Shown here: piece by piece, positions 28,263-36,951 of the stretch
How the letters are laid out: each line of letters opens with the position of its first letter
Position numbering within the stretch: the first letter of the stretch is position 1
Assembly: GCF_016900375.1 (NCBI RefSeq)
Contig: NZ_JACJKB010000016.1
Coordinates: forward strand, 1 to 55,924
Direction: 5' to 3'
Length of the DNA stretch: 55,924 bases
Source of the DNA: Collinsella tanakaei
GTDB lineage: Bacteria > Actinomycetota > Coriobacteriia > Coriobacteriales > Coriobacteriaceae
Translations under genes and position numbers: made by a program
The notes under the pieces: model-generated
The model's input: only the letters and a program-made list of their open reading frames with translations
What the model was told of the DNA's origin: nothing
Database searches by the model: none

Positions 28263-28370
28263 AAGTTTTGCAATGCCAAAAACAACTGCACTACCCGTTC
28301 CACGCCGACGCCCACATTCTTCGCTCTTCTATGACAGCAAGAATGAGCTGATTGCACGGGCAGACGAAAT

Positions 28371-28519
28371 ATGAAGCCGGTTTTCGGTGTATCTTTCGGA
28401 CCCTGCCGAGTACAACCCGATTGCGAGCAACTCTCAACTGGGAAAACGCTGTTCGTCAACAGCCCATATGGGTGCTCTACTCGGGGAGTTCAAAAAGATA
28501 CACCGAAAACCGGCTTCAT
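28371..28519. repeat. MITE-like element, family 1, copy B
   Basis: Also exactly 149 bp, in the same orientation as copy A. Its ends read ATGAAGCCGGTTTTCGGTG and complement: both arms changed together (CCC to CCG, CAGCG to CGGTG), which is compensatory and implies the hairpin itself is under selection. It lies between copy A and the groEL terminator. The whole stretch 27952-28575 is otherwise non-coding. Confidence 0.85.
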
Positions 28520-28568
28520 AATAAGCTGACGTGTCAAAGCAGCGCGCCGAGTCGGCGCTATCGGAGCC

Positions 28569-28611
28569 ATAAACAGGAAGCCCGGAGGCGCGAAAGCGCC
28601 TCCGGGCTTCC
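28569..28611 (-). terminator. groEL terminator
   Basis: A 16-bp perfect stem (GGAAGCCCGGAGGCGC and complement) is closed by the tetraloop TTTC and followed on the minus strand by TGTTTAT. It starts 25 bases after the groEL stop. Confidence 0.9.
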
Positions 28612-28636
28612 GAAGGAAGTTCTAGGCCGTTACGGC

Positions 28637-30274
28637 TTAGTACATGCCGCCGCCCTGAGCGTTGGCGGTAGCGGCCGCGATGGCGTCCTCAAGCTGCGTG
28701 TTCTTGGGAACATCCGTCACGGTGGCCTCGGTGATAAGGATCAGGCCGGCCACGGAAGCAGCGTTCTGCAGGGTGGTGCGGGTGACCTTGACCGGGTCGA
28801 GCACGCCCATCTCGATCATGTTGCCCCACTCACCGGTAGCGGAGTTCAGGCCCTCGCCGGCGGGCAGCGAAGCGACCTTGTCGACGACGACGGCGCCCTC
28901 GAAGCCAGCGTTCTTAGCGATGGTGGCAACCGGAGCGGTCAGGGCCTTCTTGATGATGTCGATGCCGATCTGCTCCTCGGGATCGGTGATCTCGATGCTA
29001 TCGAGCGCGGGAGCGGCGTCCATGAAGGCCACGCCGCCACCGGCGACGATGCCCTCCTCGACGGCAGCGCGGGTCGCCTGCAGGGCGTCCTCGACGCGGT
29101 GCTTGATCTCCTTGAGCTCGGTCTCGGTCGCAGCGCCGACCTTGATGACGGCAACGCCGCCGGAGAGCTTGGCCAGACGCTCCTGGAGCTTCTCGCGATC
29201 GAAGTCGGAGTCGGTGTGCTCGATCTCGCCCTTGATCTGCGCAACGCGGGCGTCGATGGCGGCCTTGTCGCCCGAGCCACCCACGATGGTGGTGTTGTCC
29301 TTGGACACAGTCACGCTCTTGGCGGTACCGAGCATGTCGGCGGTGATGTCGGCGATCTTGATGCCGAGCTCATCGAGGGCAGCCTGGCCACCGGTCAGGA
29401 TGGCGATGTCCTCGAGCATGCGCTTGCGGCGGTCGCCGTAGCCCGGCGCCTTGACGGCGCAGACGTTGAGGGCGCCGCGGATCTTGTTGAGCACGAGGGT
29501 CGGCAGGGCCTCACCGTCGATGTCCTCAGCGATGATCAGCAGGCTCTTGCCGGCGCGGGACACAGCCTCGAGCACGGGCATGATGTCCTGGACGTTGGAG
29601 ATCTTCTGATCGGTGATGAGGATGTAAGGATCCTTGAGGGTGGCCTCCATGCGATCGTTATCGGTCACGAAGTACGCAGAGACATAGCCCTTATCGAACT
29701 GCATGCCCTCGACGGTGTCGATGGTGATGTCGAAGGTCTGGCCGTCCTCGACGGTGATGACGCCGTCCTTGCCCACGACGTCCATGGCGTCGGAGATCTT
29801 GGCGCCGACGTTGGGGTCGCCAGCAGAGATGGTGCCGACGGAAGCGATCTGCTCCTTGGTCTCGACCGGCTGTGCCTGCTTCTTCATCTCCTCGACGGCG
29901 GCGGCGACAGCCTTCTCGATGCCGCGGCGGATGGCCAGCGGGTTGGCGCCGGCGGCCACGTTGCGCAGACCGTCGTTGACGATGGCCTGGGCGAGCAGGG
30001 TCGCGGTGGTGGTGCCGTCACCCACGGTATCGTTGGTCTTGGTGGCGACCTCCTTCACCAGCTGGGCACCCATGTTCTCGATGTTGTCCTCGAGCTCGAT
30101 CTCCTTGGCGACGGAAACGCCGTCGTTGGTGATGGTCGGCGCGCCATAGGAGCGCTGCAGGGCGACGTAACGGCCCTTGGGACCCATGGTGACGGTAACG
30201 GCGTCGGCCAGCGTATTGACACCCTTGGCGAGCTTGGCGCGCGCGGTGGTGTCGAAGGTGATGTTCTTAGCCAT
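28637..30274 (-). CDS. groL: 60 kDa chaperonin GroEL
   Basis: 545 aa, full length. The N-terminus [20 protein letters not shown], the ATP-site motif [13 protein letters not shown] (about 85-97) and the Gly/Met tail ending AQGGGMY are all present. It forms the double-ring folding chamber with GroES in the cytoplasm. It is the second gene of groES-groEL, 54 bp behind groES, with GGAGG eight bases before the ATG. Control is expected from the groES promoter region, where a HAIR-like site is seen. Confidence 0.98.
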   Translation of the reverse strand: MAKNITFDTTARAKLAKGVNTLADAVTVTMGPKGRYVALQRSYGAPTITNDGVSVAKEIELEDNIENMGAQLVKEVATKTNDTVGDGTTTATLLAQAIVNDGLRNVAAGANPLAIRRGIEKAVAAAVEEMKKQAQPVETKEQIASVGTISAGDPNVGAKISDAMDVVGKDGVITVEDGQTFDITIDTVEGMQFDKGYVSAYFVTDNDRMEATLKDPYILITDQKISNVQDIMPVLEAVSRAGKSLLIIAEDIDGEALPTLVLNKIRGALNVCAVKAPGYGDRRKRMLEDIAILTGGQAALDELGIKIADITADMLGTAKSVTVSKDNTTIVGGSGDKAAIDARVAQIKGEIEHTDSDFDREKLQERLAKLSGGVAVIKVGAATETELKEIKHRVEDALQATRAAVEEGIVAGGGVAFMDAAPALDSIEITDPEEQIGIDIIKKALTAPVATIAKNAGFEGAVVVDKVASLPAGEGLNSATGEWGNMIEMGVLDPVKVTRTTLQNAASVAGLILITEATVTDVPKNTQLEDAIAAATANAQGGGMY

Positions 30275-30328
30275 GTTTATTCCTCCGGGGAATGGTTGAG
30301 TTACGAAAACCTACGTGCAGCGGATGGG

Positions 30329-30616
30329 CTACTCGACGATGGCGTAGATGTCGTCGGCGCGCATGAGGAGGTAATCCTCGCCGTCGACCTTGATCTCGTT
30401 GCCGCCGAACTTGCCGTAGATGACCTTGTCGCCGACCTTGACGTCCATGGGGATGCGCTGGCCATCGTTATTGAGCTTGCCCTCGCCGACCGCGACGACC
30501 TCACCGCGCTGCGGCTTCTCCTGGGCGTTGCTGGCGATGTACAGGCCGGAAGCGGTCTTCTGCTCGGCTGCATCGGGCTTGATCAGGACGCGGTCTCCAA
30601 GCGGCTTCAGACTCAT
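30329..30616 (-). CDS. groES: 10 kDa co-chaperonin GroES
   Basis: 95 aa. MSLKPLGDRVLIKPDAAEQK, the mobile loop region KTASGLYIASNAQEKPQRGE and the end YLLMRADDIYAIVE are typical. It caps GroEL. The start at 30616 has AGGAGG eight bases upstream; a longer in-frame start is not supported. It is the first gene of the groES-groEL operon. Confidence 0.98.
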   Translation of the reverse strand: MSLKPLGDRVLIKPDAAEQKTASGLYIASNAQEKPQRGEVVAVGEGKLNNDGQRIPMDVKVGDKVIYGKFGGNEIKVDGEDYLLMRADDIYAIVE

Positions 30617-30668
30617 GCTTGATTCCTCCTTTTGCGCTGGCGGGCCCATGTGACGGCACCCAACCAGC

Positions 30669-30719
30669 CTTGACCTTTCGTACGCCAAGAATAATACCCA
30701 GCAATCCCGACTTATACAA
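30669..30719 (-). promoter_or_regulatory. groESL promoter with HAIR-like (HspR) operator
   Basis: On the minus strand TTGTAT (30719-30714) and TATTAT (30696-30691) are 17 bp apart, a fair sigma-70-type promoter. Immediately downstream, over the expected transcription start, is the 21-bp dyad CTTGGCG-N7-GGTCAAG (30689-30669). It has the exact length and outer CTTG/CAAG bases of the actinobacterial HAIR consensus CTTGAGT-N7-ACTCAAG. No CIRCE (HrcA) site is present. HspR repression is inferred from this similarity only. Confidence 0.5.
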
Positions 30720-30902
30720 CGCAATGGCAAAAAATCTTATTAATCGGCACTTAGATTTCTTCAGTGCGCTCGCATAGGTCGTGTTACGGCTGGTACCGCC
30801 GCGCAAACGCCCGCAAATGCTTGCTCTATACTTCTAGGCGCATACCATACGAGGAGCCCCGTCGCCCGCATGCGCCCGGAAGCTCCCCAGGAAGGACCTG
30901 TT

Positions 30903-32138
30903 ATGGACGCACCGAACGCAGCACCCTCCCCCATCGACGCCACCGCCGCAATCAAGCAGCTTGGCGCAGAGTACGAACCCTACATCATCGAGCAGCGGCG
31001 CCACTTCCATAAGCATCCCGAGCTCAGCCTGCATGAGTTCCAGACCACGGACGACATCGCCGCGCAGCTCGACGCGATGGGCATCCCCTACGATCGCCCG
31101 CTCGAGACCGGCCTCGTGGCCACGCTCGCCGGCACCGCAAAGGACGCCTACAACGCCGACGGCACTCCGCGCCGCCGCCTCCTGCTGCGCGCCGACATCG
31201 ACGCCCTGCCCGTGCTCGAGCGCACGAACGAGGAGTTCGCCAGCGTGAACGAGGGCGTCATGCACGCGTGCGGCCACGACTGCCATATCGCGATGATGCT
31301 CGGCGCCCTCCAGATCCTCTCCCGCATGACCGACCAGCTGCACGGCGAGGCCCGCATCGTGTTCCAGCCCTCCGAGGAAAACGGCAGCGGCGCCAAGATG
31401 ATGAAGAAGACGGGTGTCTGCGACGGTGTCGACGGTGCCTTCGCCATGCACATCTGGAGCGAGGTCGACGCGGGCACCATCTCGTGCGAGCCCGGCCCGC
31501 GCATGGCGAATACCGACTGGTTCCGCATCGATGTGGAGGGCACCTCGTGCCACGGCGCCATGCCGCAGCGCGGCGCCGACGCCATCATCGCCGCGGCCGA
31601 GATCGTAAACGGCCTGCAGACCATCGTCAGTCGCGACCTTTCGCCCTACGAGCCCGCCGTCGTGACCGTCGGCGAGCTGCACGGCGGCACGGCGCGCAAC
31701 GTCATCGCCGGCTCCGCCTACCTCACAGGCACCGTGCGCACCTACAGCGACGCTACGCACGACATCATGCCCACCCTCATCGAGCGCATCTGCACGCACA
31801 CGGCGATGGCGCTCGGCGCCGAGGCCAAGCTCACCGACTACACGATCGCCAACTACAAGGTGGACAACGACGCGCAGGCAAGCGAGCGCTGCCGCCAGGC
31901 CATCGTGAAGGTGCTCGGCGAGCAGGGCGTCGGCAGCTACCGCGGCACGATGTCGGGCGAGGACTTCTCGGAATACCTGCACGAGGTGCCCGGCGTGCTC
32001 GCGTTCGTGGGCTGCCGCAACCCCGCCATCGGCGCCACCTGGGCCCAGCATTCCTGCTACTACAAGGTCGACGAGACCGTGCTCGCCAAGGGCAGCATGA
32101 CCGCCGCACAGTACGCCGTCGACTTCCTGGCGGAGTAG
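30903..32138 (+). CDS. M20 family metallo-amidohydrolase (hippurate/N-acyl-amino-acid hydrolase type)
   Basis: 411 aa. RRHFHKHPELSLHEF (about 32-46) is typical of the amidohydrolase branch of M20D. The metal ligands include Cys123, His125 and His128 in ACGHDCHIAMM, PSEENGSGAKMM (about 156-167), MHIWS, and the C-terminal SGEDFSEY. It probably cleaves N-acyl or N-aminobenzoyl amino acids or related amides in the cytoplasm; the exact substrate is not readable. The start at 30903 has AGGAAGGA seven bases upstream; an in-frame ATG 11 codons earlier lacks one. The gene is single and divergent from groES. Confidence 0.9.
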   Translation: MDAPNAAPSPIDATAAIKQLGAEYEPYIIEQRRHFHKHPELSLHEFQTTDDIAAQLDAMGIPYDRPLETGLVATLAGTAKDAYNADGTPRRRLLLRADIDALPVLERTNEEFASVNEGVMHACGHDCHIAMMLGALQILSRMTDQLHGEARIVFQPSEENGSGAKMMKKTGVCDGVDGAFAMHIWSEVDAGTISCEPGPRMANTDWFRIDVEGTSCHGAMPQRGADAIIAAAEIVNGLQTIVSRDLSPYEPAVVTVGELHGGTARNVIAGSAYLTGTVRTYSDATHDIMPTLIERICTHTAMALGAEAKLTDYTIANYKVDNDAQASERCRQAIVKVLGEQGVGSYRGTMSGEDFSEYLHEVPGVLAFVGCRNPAIGATWAQHSCYYKVDETVLAKGSMTAAQYAVDFLAE

Positions 32139-32181
32139 CGCCGCGCCACACGTCACACGCCGACAAGCAACCCAAAACAGC

Positions 32182-32209
32182 GAAGCGGGGCGCCTCGACG
32201 CCCCGCTTC
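32182..32209. terminator. Terminator between convergent genes
   Basis: An 11-bp stem (GAAGCGGGGCG / CGCCCCGCTTC) with a 6-base loop lies 43 bp past the amidohydrolase stop. The plus side continues TCAT and the minus side GCTGTTTTGG, so it may serve both strands. Confidence 0.75.
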
Positions 32210-32245
32210 TCATATCGGCCAGAAGGTTTTGCAAGCTCCTCGCCG

Positions 32246-33427
32246 CTAGACGACGGGACGCCCCTCGGTTCCGGGAATCGTGAACACGAAGTCGCTCTCG
32301 CCCTCATGGATCCACGCCGGCGCATAGCGCTGCGCCCAGTAACCCAAGGCGCGATACGCAAGCACGCTGGTAAAGGCCGCAGCGCAGAACACGACGAACA
32401 CCATGGCCGCCACGCAGATCACGAGCGGAATCGTCGCGAAGAGCTGCTCCACCGCGTTGCCGAACACCGAATACATGGTCCAGCTATCGAACATACTCCC
32501 CGTCAGCGGCATCAGAATCATGAGTACGATGTACATGGCGATGCCGACGAGCATCCTCGACAGGATCGAGGCGCAGAAGAGCTTGCCCGCGGTGCCCTTG
32601 ACGACGCGGACCACCTTGCCGAGGGCGAAGGTCGACTCGACGCGACCGGTCACCGCCATGTGCATGACGGCGGCATCGCCGAACATGGTGAACAGGACCG
32701 CCAGCACGATCGTCGCCAAGATGAGAATCAACAGCACCAGCACGCCGAGCCCCGCCGGGAAGCCGCCGGATGAGTAGCCGCCTCCAAAAAGCGCGGAGAG
32801 GATGCCCGTTCCCGTGGTGAGGGTAAGGAACGCGATGAAAATCAGCAGCGGGATGAAGGCGACCGTGAAGAACAGGCTCCGGACCGCGTTGCCGAAAAAG
32901 CCGAGCGAAAACAGCGAGGTGCGCAGCAGCGGCGCCTTGGTATCGAAGCCGCGCCCGCGCGAGAGCTCGCGGCCCCACTCGATGGCGTAGCCCTCAGCGC
33001 AGATGCTCGCGCACCACGCGAGGATGAGCCCGATGGCACCTGCAACCCAGCCGATCATCGGGATGATGAACAAGACGACCGAGGCGACGGCGATGATGCC
33101 GGGCACGAAGGCGATCTTGAGTACGCGCTGAAGGGCGCCGGGCACCTTCGTGATATCGTCGAAGGCCTGCGCGAGGCAACCTTTGGGATGAGCTGCCACA
33201 GGCCCCGAGCCCGCGGGCTGAGAGCTGCCAGACCAGTCGAACGTCGGCGCCGTCTGCGCCGTCGTGGGCTGAGCTGTTGTGGGCTGGGCATCAGCTGTCG
33301 CCTGCGTGCCAGATGCCGGCCCCGATGCCGCCTGGGCCTGCTGCGCCATGCGCGCGTTCGGCGCGCCGCATGCCGGGCAGAAGCGGTCGTAATCTTCCAT
33401 CTTGGTACCGCATTTGTTGCAATACAT
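32246..33427 (-). CDS. Zinc-ribbon membrane protein, DUF4013-like
   Basis: 393 aa. A zinc ribbon (Cys3, 6, 17, 20: CNKCGTKM, CPACGAPN), a Thr/Ala/Gln-rich linker to about residue 75, then a DUF4013-type membrane domain with about six helices, including the loop GRELSRGRGFDTKAP, which is conserved in DUF4013 proteins. The function is not known; the family is common in archaea and actinobacteria. GGGAGG lies five bases before the ATG. Unlike the two broken zinc-ribbon genes at 22-25 kb, this one is intact and has several membrane segments. Confidence 0.8.
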   Translation of the reverse strand: MYCNKCGTKMEDYDRFCPACGAPNARMAQQAQAASGPASGTQATADAQPTTAQPTTAQTAPTFDWSGSSQPAGSGPVAAHPKGCLAQAFDDITKVPGALQRVLKIAFVPGIIAVASVVLFIIPMIGWVAGAIGLILAWCASICAEGYAIEWGRELSRGRGFDTKAPLLRTSLFSLGFFGNAVRSLFFTVAFIPLLIFIAFLTLTTGTGILSALFGGGYSSGGFPAGLGVLVLLILILATIVLAVLFTMFGDAAVMHMAVTGRVESTFALGKVVRVVKGTAGKLFCASILSRMLVGIAMYIVLMILMPLTGSMFDSWTMYSVFGNAVEQLFATIPLVICVAAMVFVVFCAAAFTSVLAYRALGYWAQRYAPAWIHEGESDFVFTIPGTEGRPVV

Positions 33428-33531
33428 AGGACCTCCCTTGCAAAAGCGCCGTGCATGCTGGCGCGAGTCCTATTGTATGGCAGGGTTTCCGCCGCATAAT
33501 TGCGCAATTTCATGTGAAACAGAAGGGTGTC

Positions 33532-33574
33532 CGAAAAAAGAAGCCCCGCAGCGCAGAGAGACTGCGCCGCGGGG
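33532..33574 (-). terminator. Terminator of the metNIQ operon
   Basis: CCCCGCGGCGCAG / CTGCGCTGCGGGG (one mismatch, 5-base loop) is followed on the minus strand by CTTCTTTTTTCGG. It starts 37 bases after the metQ stop. Confidence 0.88.
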
Positions 33575-33610
33575 AGGCATCCAATACCTATAAGGATGAG
33601 GGCAAAGCCG

Positions 33611-34474
33611 TTAGAACGCGGCCTGGACCGAATCGCCGAAGGTGTCGGCGAGGTACTCCTTGAACTCGTCGGTCGTGAGCACGTCGACCAGCGCGGCGAT
33701 GCGCTCGTCGTCCTCGAGGTCGGGCGTCGTCACGATGACGTTGGCGTACTCGTTCTTGATGACGTCGGAGTCGGCGCTCTCCTGCGCCACGGCGTCGGCA
33801 AGGGTCAGGCCCGCATCGATCGCGTAGTTGCCGTTGATGACGGCGAAGTCCACATCGGCAAGCGTGGAGGGCAGCATGGCGGCCTCCTGCTCGAGGATCT
33901 CGATGTTATGCGGGTTGTCCACGATGTCGTTGGGCGTGGCGGTGATACCGGCGTCCTCGGACAGGGTGATGACGCCGTGCTCCTGGAGCAGCAGCAGCGC
34001 ACGGCCCTCGTTGGTGGCGTCGTTGGGCACCGAGATCGTGGCGCCGTCGGCCACGTTGGCCAGGTCGTCGGACTTGCCGGCGAACACGCCCATGGGCTCG
34101 AAGTGGATCTTGCCCACGCTCACGAGGTCGGTGCCGTTCTCCTCGTTGTAGTTGGCCAGGTAGTTGAGGTGCTGGAAGTAGTTGCAGTCGACCTCGCCGG
34201 CGCTCGTGTCCTGGTTGGGCAGGATGTAGTCGGTGTACTCCTTCACCTCGAGGGTGATGCCCTGCTCCTCGAGCTTGGGCGCGGCGAACTCGGAGAGGAT
34301 CTCCGCATGCGGGCTCGGGCTCGCGGCGACCGTAAGGGTGACGGGGGAATCGACCGCAACGGAGCCGGATGCGGAGGTGTCGTTACCGCCGCAGGCGGAA
34401 AGGGAGCCGGCGGCCACGATGCCGGCGGCAGCGGCGATGAACGAACGGCGGGAGATGGTGGAATCAAAGCTCAT
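33611..34474 (-). CDS. metQ: MetQ, methionine ABC transporter substrate-binding lipoprotein
   Basis: 287 aa, NlpA/MetQ family. The signal peptide carries SRRSFIAAAAGIVAAGSLSAC with the lipobox cysteine at 28; the twin arginines suggest Tat export before lipidation. The mature part has the family segments SPHAEILSEF, YTDYILPNQ and VDCNYFQHLNYL. It should capture methionine (D- or L-) outside the membrane and pass it to MetI. The start at 34474 has AAAGG eight bases upstream and avoids a 25-residue extension. It is the third gene of metN-metI-metQ. Confidence 0.93.
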   Translation of the reverse strand: MSFDSTISRRSFIAAAAGIVAAGSLSACGGNDTSASGSVAVDSPVTLTVAASPSPHAEILSEFAAPKLEEQGITLEVKEYTDYILPNQDTSAGEVDCNYFQHLNYLANYNEENGTDLVSVGKIHFEPMGVFAGKSDDLANVADGATISVPNDATNEGRALLLLQEHGVITLSEDAGITATPNDIVDNPHNIEILEQEAAMLPSTLADVDFAVINGNYAIDAGLTLADAVAQESADSDVIKNEYANVIVTTPDLEDDERIAALVDVLTTDEFKEYLADTFGDSVQAAF

Positions 34475-34595
34475 GATGAAAGCCTTTCTTACGAAGCGAT
34501 GGAGATTGAGATTACGGTACAGCAGCGGCACGCAGAGGGCAGCTGCCAATCGAAAACGTTACGAACGGTGCGCAGCCAGGCGCCCGGCCCGAACC

Positions 34596-35277
34596 TTACG
34601 CGTCGCGTGCGCCGCGGTGGTCGACCTTGCGCGCCGCCAGGTCGCAGACGCTCTGGATGACCTGGACGATCACGATCAGGATGATCACGGCCACGATCAT
34701 GACCTCGTCCACGCGGCGGTAGTAGCCGTAACGCACGGCGATATCGCCCAGGCCGCCCGCGCCGATGGCGCCGGCCATGGCGGTGTAGCCCAGAACGGAG
34801 ATGAGCACGACGGCGACGCCGCGGACGATGGAGGGCAGCGCCTCGGGCAGAAGCGCCGAGAAGACGATGCGCGGGACGCTCGCGCCGCAGGCCTCGACTG
34901 CCTCGACGGACTCGCGCGGGACCTCGGCGAGCGACTGCTCGATCATACGCGCGATGAACGGCGACGCGGAGAGCACGAGCGGCGGAATGGTGCCCAAAAT
35001 GCCCGAGCCAGTGCCCATGATGAGGCGTGTGAACGGGATGATGAACACCATGAGGACGATGAACGGGAACGAGCGCAGAATGTTCACGACCCAGCCGAGC
35101 ACGGCGTTGAGCACCGGCATGGGGCGCAGTGAGCCCGGCGAGGTCAGGTAGAGCACCACGCCGAGCGCGATGCCGATGATATAGGAGATGAGCGTGGGCA
35201 CAAGCACCATCACGATGGTGCTGACCGTGCCCTCGGCGAGCAGCTCGCCGTACTCGGCGATGAAGGCGTTCACGGCG

Positions 35278-35285
<8 letters not shown>
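34596..35285 (-). CDS. metI: MetI, methionine ABC transporter permease
   Basis: 229 aa with five or six membrane helices. The EAA loop is seen at about 130-165 (EACGASVPRIVFSALLPEALP), along with the family segment SFPFIVLMVFIIPFTR. It forms the channel with MetN. The ATG at 35285 was preferred over a TTG three codons earlier, because GAAAGGG lies nine bases upstream of the ATG but touches the TTG. It overlaps the end of metN by eight bases, indicating translational coupling. Confidence 0.93.
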
Positions 35286-36027
<742 letters not shown>

Positions 36028-36056
36028 GAGAACACCACCCGATGATTTGGTCTAGG

Positions 36057-36079
36057 AAAAAGGCGGGTCGACTCCCGCC
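36057..36079 (-). terminator. Attenuator terminator in the metNIQ leader
   Basis: On the minus strand GGCGGG-AGTCGA-CCCGCC is followed by TTTTT, a complete intrinsic terminator placed 29 bases before the metN start and 9 bases after the leader peptide stop. Being upstream of the operon it can only work as an attenuator. Confidence 0.85.
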
Positions 36080-36153
36080 GGAGACGACCTAGCGAAGGCG
36101 CCCGGTCTCCCCATGCCCGCGATGATCGCTCGGCATGGCAAAGTGCCCGGGCG
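36067..36153 (-). promoter_or_regulatory. Alternative RNA structures of the metNIQ attenuator
   Basis: Four pairings compete on the minus strand. (1) Antiterminator GTCGtCTCC / GGAGtCGAC, 36088-36067, starting one base after the leader stop codon and using the 5' arm of the terminator. (2) GGAGAC (36110-36105) with GTCTCC (36085-36080), which would hold the antiterminator arm and favour termination. (3) CCATGCC / GGCATGG, 36138-36111, a local hairpin. (4) CGCCCGG (36153-36147) with CCGGGCG (36105-36099), enclosing hairpin 3 and breaking pairing 2. A ribosome at the stop codon would cover the antiterminator arm; one stalled at the Met codons would let pairing 4 and the antiterminator form. This folding was drawn by eye and was not computed. 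Confidence 0.65.
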
Positions 36154-36199
36154 AGGGCATCATCATGACCATCATCATATGTGCGGCAGTCGTAAACAT
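36089..36199 (-). CDS. Methionine-rich leader peptide of metNIQ
   Basis: 36 codons: MFTTAAHMMMVMMMPSPG, then HFAMPSDHRGHGETGRLR and TAG. Seven of the first 14 residues are methionine, six of them in the run HMMMVMMM (codons 8-14, 36178-36158). It ends one base before the antiterminator and 62 bases before metN. This is the layout of amino-acid leader peptides, in which ribosome stalling at codons of the end product senses charged-tRNA supply. There is no clear Shine-Dalgarno; a weak promoter (see 36207-36235) would place the transcript start at or one base before the ATG, so it may be leaderless. Translation is inferred, not shown. The frame is open further upstream, so another start cannot be excluded. 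Confidence 0.7.
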   Translation of the reverse strand: MFTTAAHMMMVMMMPSPGHFAMPSDHRGHGETGRLR

Positions 36200-36206
36200 G
36201 CACTCA

Positions 36207-36235
36207 AGGGTAGCAGGGCACTTTAGCGGATGCAA
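36207..36235 (-). promoter_or_regulatory. Candidate promoter of the metNIQ leader
   Basis: TTGCAT (36235-36230) and TACCCT (36212-36207) are separated by 17 bp on the minus strand. The -10 box is poor apart from its TAnnnT frame. The expected start site falls around 36200-36199, the A of the leader ATG. Confidence 0.35.
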
Positions 36236-36291
36236 GTTCGGAATGAAACGCAACAACGGATGCGCGGTGACACGTCCGCCCCGCCGCGAAC

Positions 36292-36332
36292 GCAAAGGGG
36301 CCGCCACCGCGATCGCTCGCGATGACGGCCCC
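36292..36332 (-). terminator. Terminator of the amaP-asp23 operon
   Basis: On the minus strand GGGGCCG / CGGCCCC with an inner GC-rich dyad is followed by TTTGCG. It begins 28 bp after the Asp23 gene stop and separates that operon from the metNIQ leader. Confidence 0.75.
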
Positions 36333-36360
36333 GTCTTGCACACGTTGCATGCCTGCGGCG

Positions 36361-36885
36361 CTACTCGGCAGCTGCCTCCTGGGCGCGCTTGTGGCTCGCG
36401 GCGTACTCCTCGCGCGTCATGACGTCCTCGATGCGCAGGTTGATGCCGGCAACCTCGAGGCCCGTCATGGCGGTCAGCTGCTCGGTCACGCGCTCCTTCA
36501 CGTCCTCGAAGATCGCGGGCGCATAGCTTCCGTACTCGATGATCACGGAGATGTTCACGATCACGCGGTTGTCGTCGGTCACCTCGACCGACACGCCCTT
36601 CGTGAGGTTCTCGGCACCGAGGGTCTCCTGCACGAAGTGCATGAGGTTGCCCTTCATGCCGAGCACGTGGTCGGCCTCGCGCGTGGCGATGGCGACGATC
36701 TTCTCGATCACGCCGTTCGAATAGGTGAGCGAGTCCTCGGAGTCGAGCTCCTCGTCCTCGAACTCCGCGTCGTCGGATTCCTCGGCAACCGCGAGGTCCT
36801 GGTTCTCGGCCGCCACCGGAGCGGCAGCCTCATCGAGAGCGCCCTGGTCGGCGGTCTCCACCTCAACTTTGAGCTCATCGGTCAT
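36361..36885 (-). CDS. Asp23/Gls24 family envelope stress protein
   Basis: 174 aa. An acidic N-terminal tail (about 1-50, many Glu/Asp/Ala) precedes the Asp23 domain (SLTYSNGVIEKIVAIATREADHV...VSVEVTDDNRVIVNISVIIEYG). Family members sit under the membrane, tethered by AmaP, and respond to envelope or alkaline stress. A taggaaagGGGAG ribosome-binding site lies upstream. It is the last gene of amaP-DUF2273-asp23, 66 bp behind the DUF2273 gene. Confidence 0.9.
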   Translation of the reverse strand: MTDELKVEVETADQGALDEAAAPVAAENQDLAVAEESDDAEFEDEELDSEDSLTYSNGVIEKIVAIATREADHVLGMKGNLMHFVQETLGAENLTKGVSVEVTDDNRVIVNISVIIEYGSYAPAIFEDVKERVTEQLTAMTGLEVAGINLRIEDVMTREEYAASHKRAQEAAAE

Positions 36886-36951
36886 GGGTACTCCCCTTTC
36901 CTAACGCGTCCCGCCGGCGCGCATCGCGGCCGGACGGGGGTCGTATCCATC

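Noticed and set aside
28000-28620. CRISPR array, because of repeated blocks
   Set aside because: There are only two long copies with internal dyads and no regular short repeats or spacers; they are hairpin elements.
28352-30622. A 756-codon open frame on the plus strand opposite groES-groEL
   Set aside because: It mirrors the codon pattern of groEL and groES, has no ribosome-binding site and resembles no protein; it is a by-product of high-GC third positions. The same applies to the long frames opposite tex, the SLH gene, the LPXTG gene and the activase gene.
30617-30902. CIRCE (HrcA) operator before groES
   Set aside because: No TTAGCACTC-N9-GAGTGCTAA or close variant is present; only the HAIR-like dyad was found.
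36028-36360. A SAM riboswitch or T-box before metN
   Set aside because: I could not find the conserved SAM-I core, the S-MK box or the T-box sequence; the Met-codon leader with competing hairpins explains the region better.
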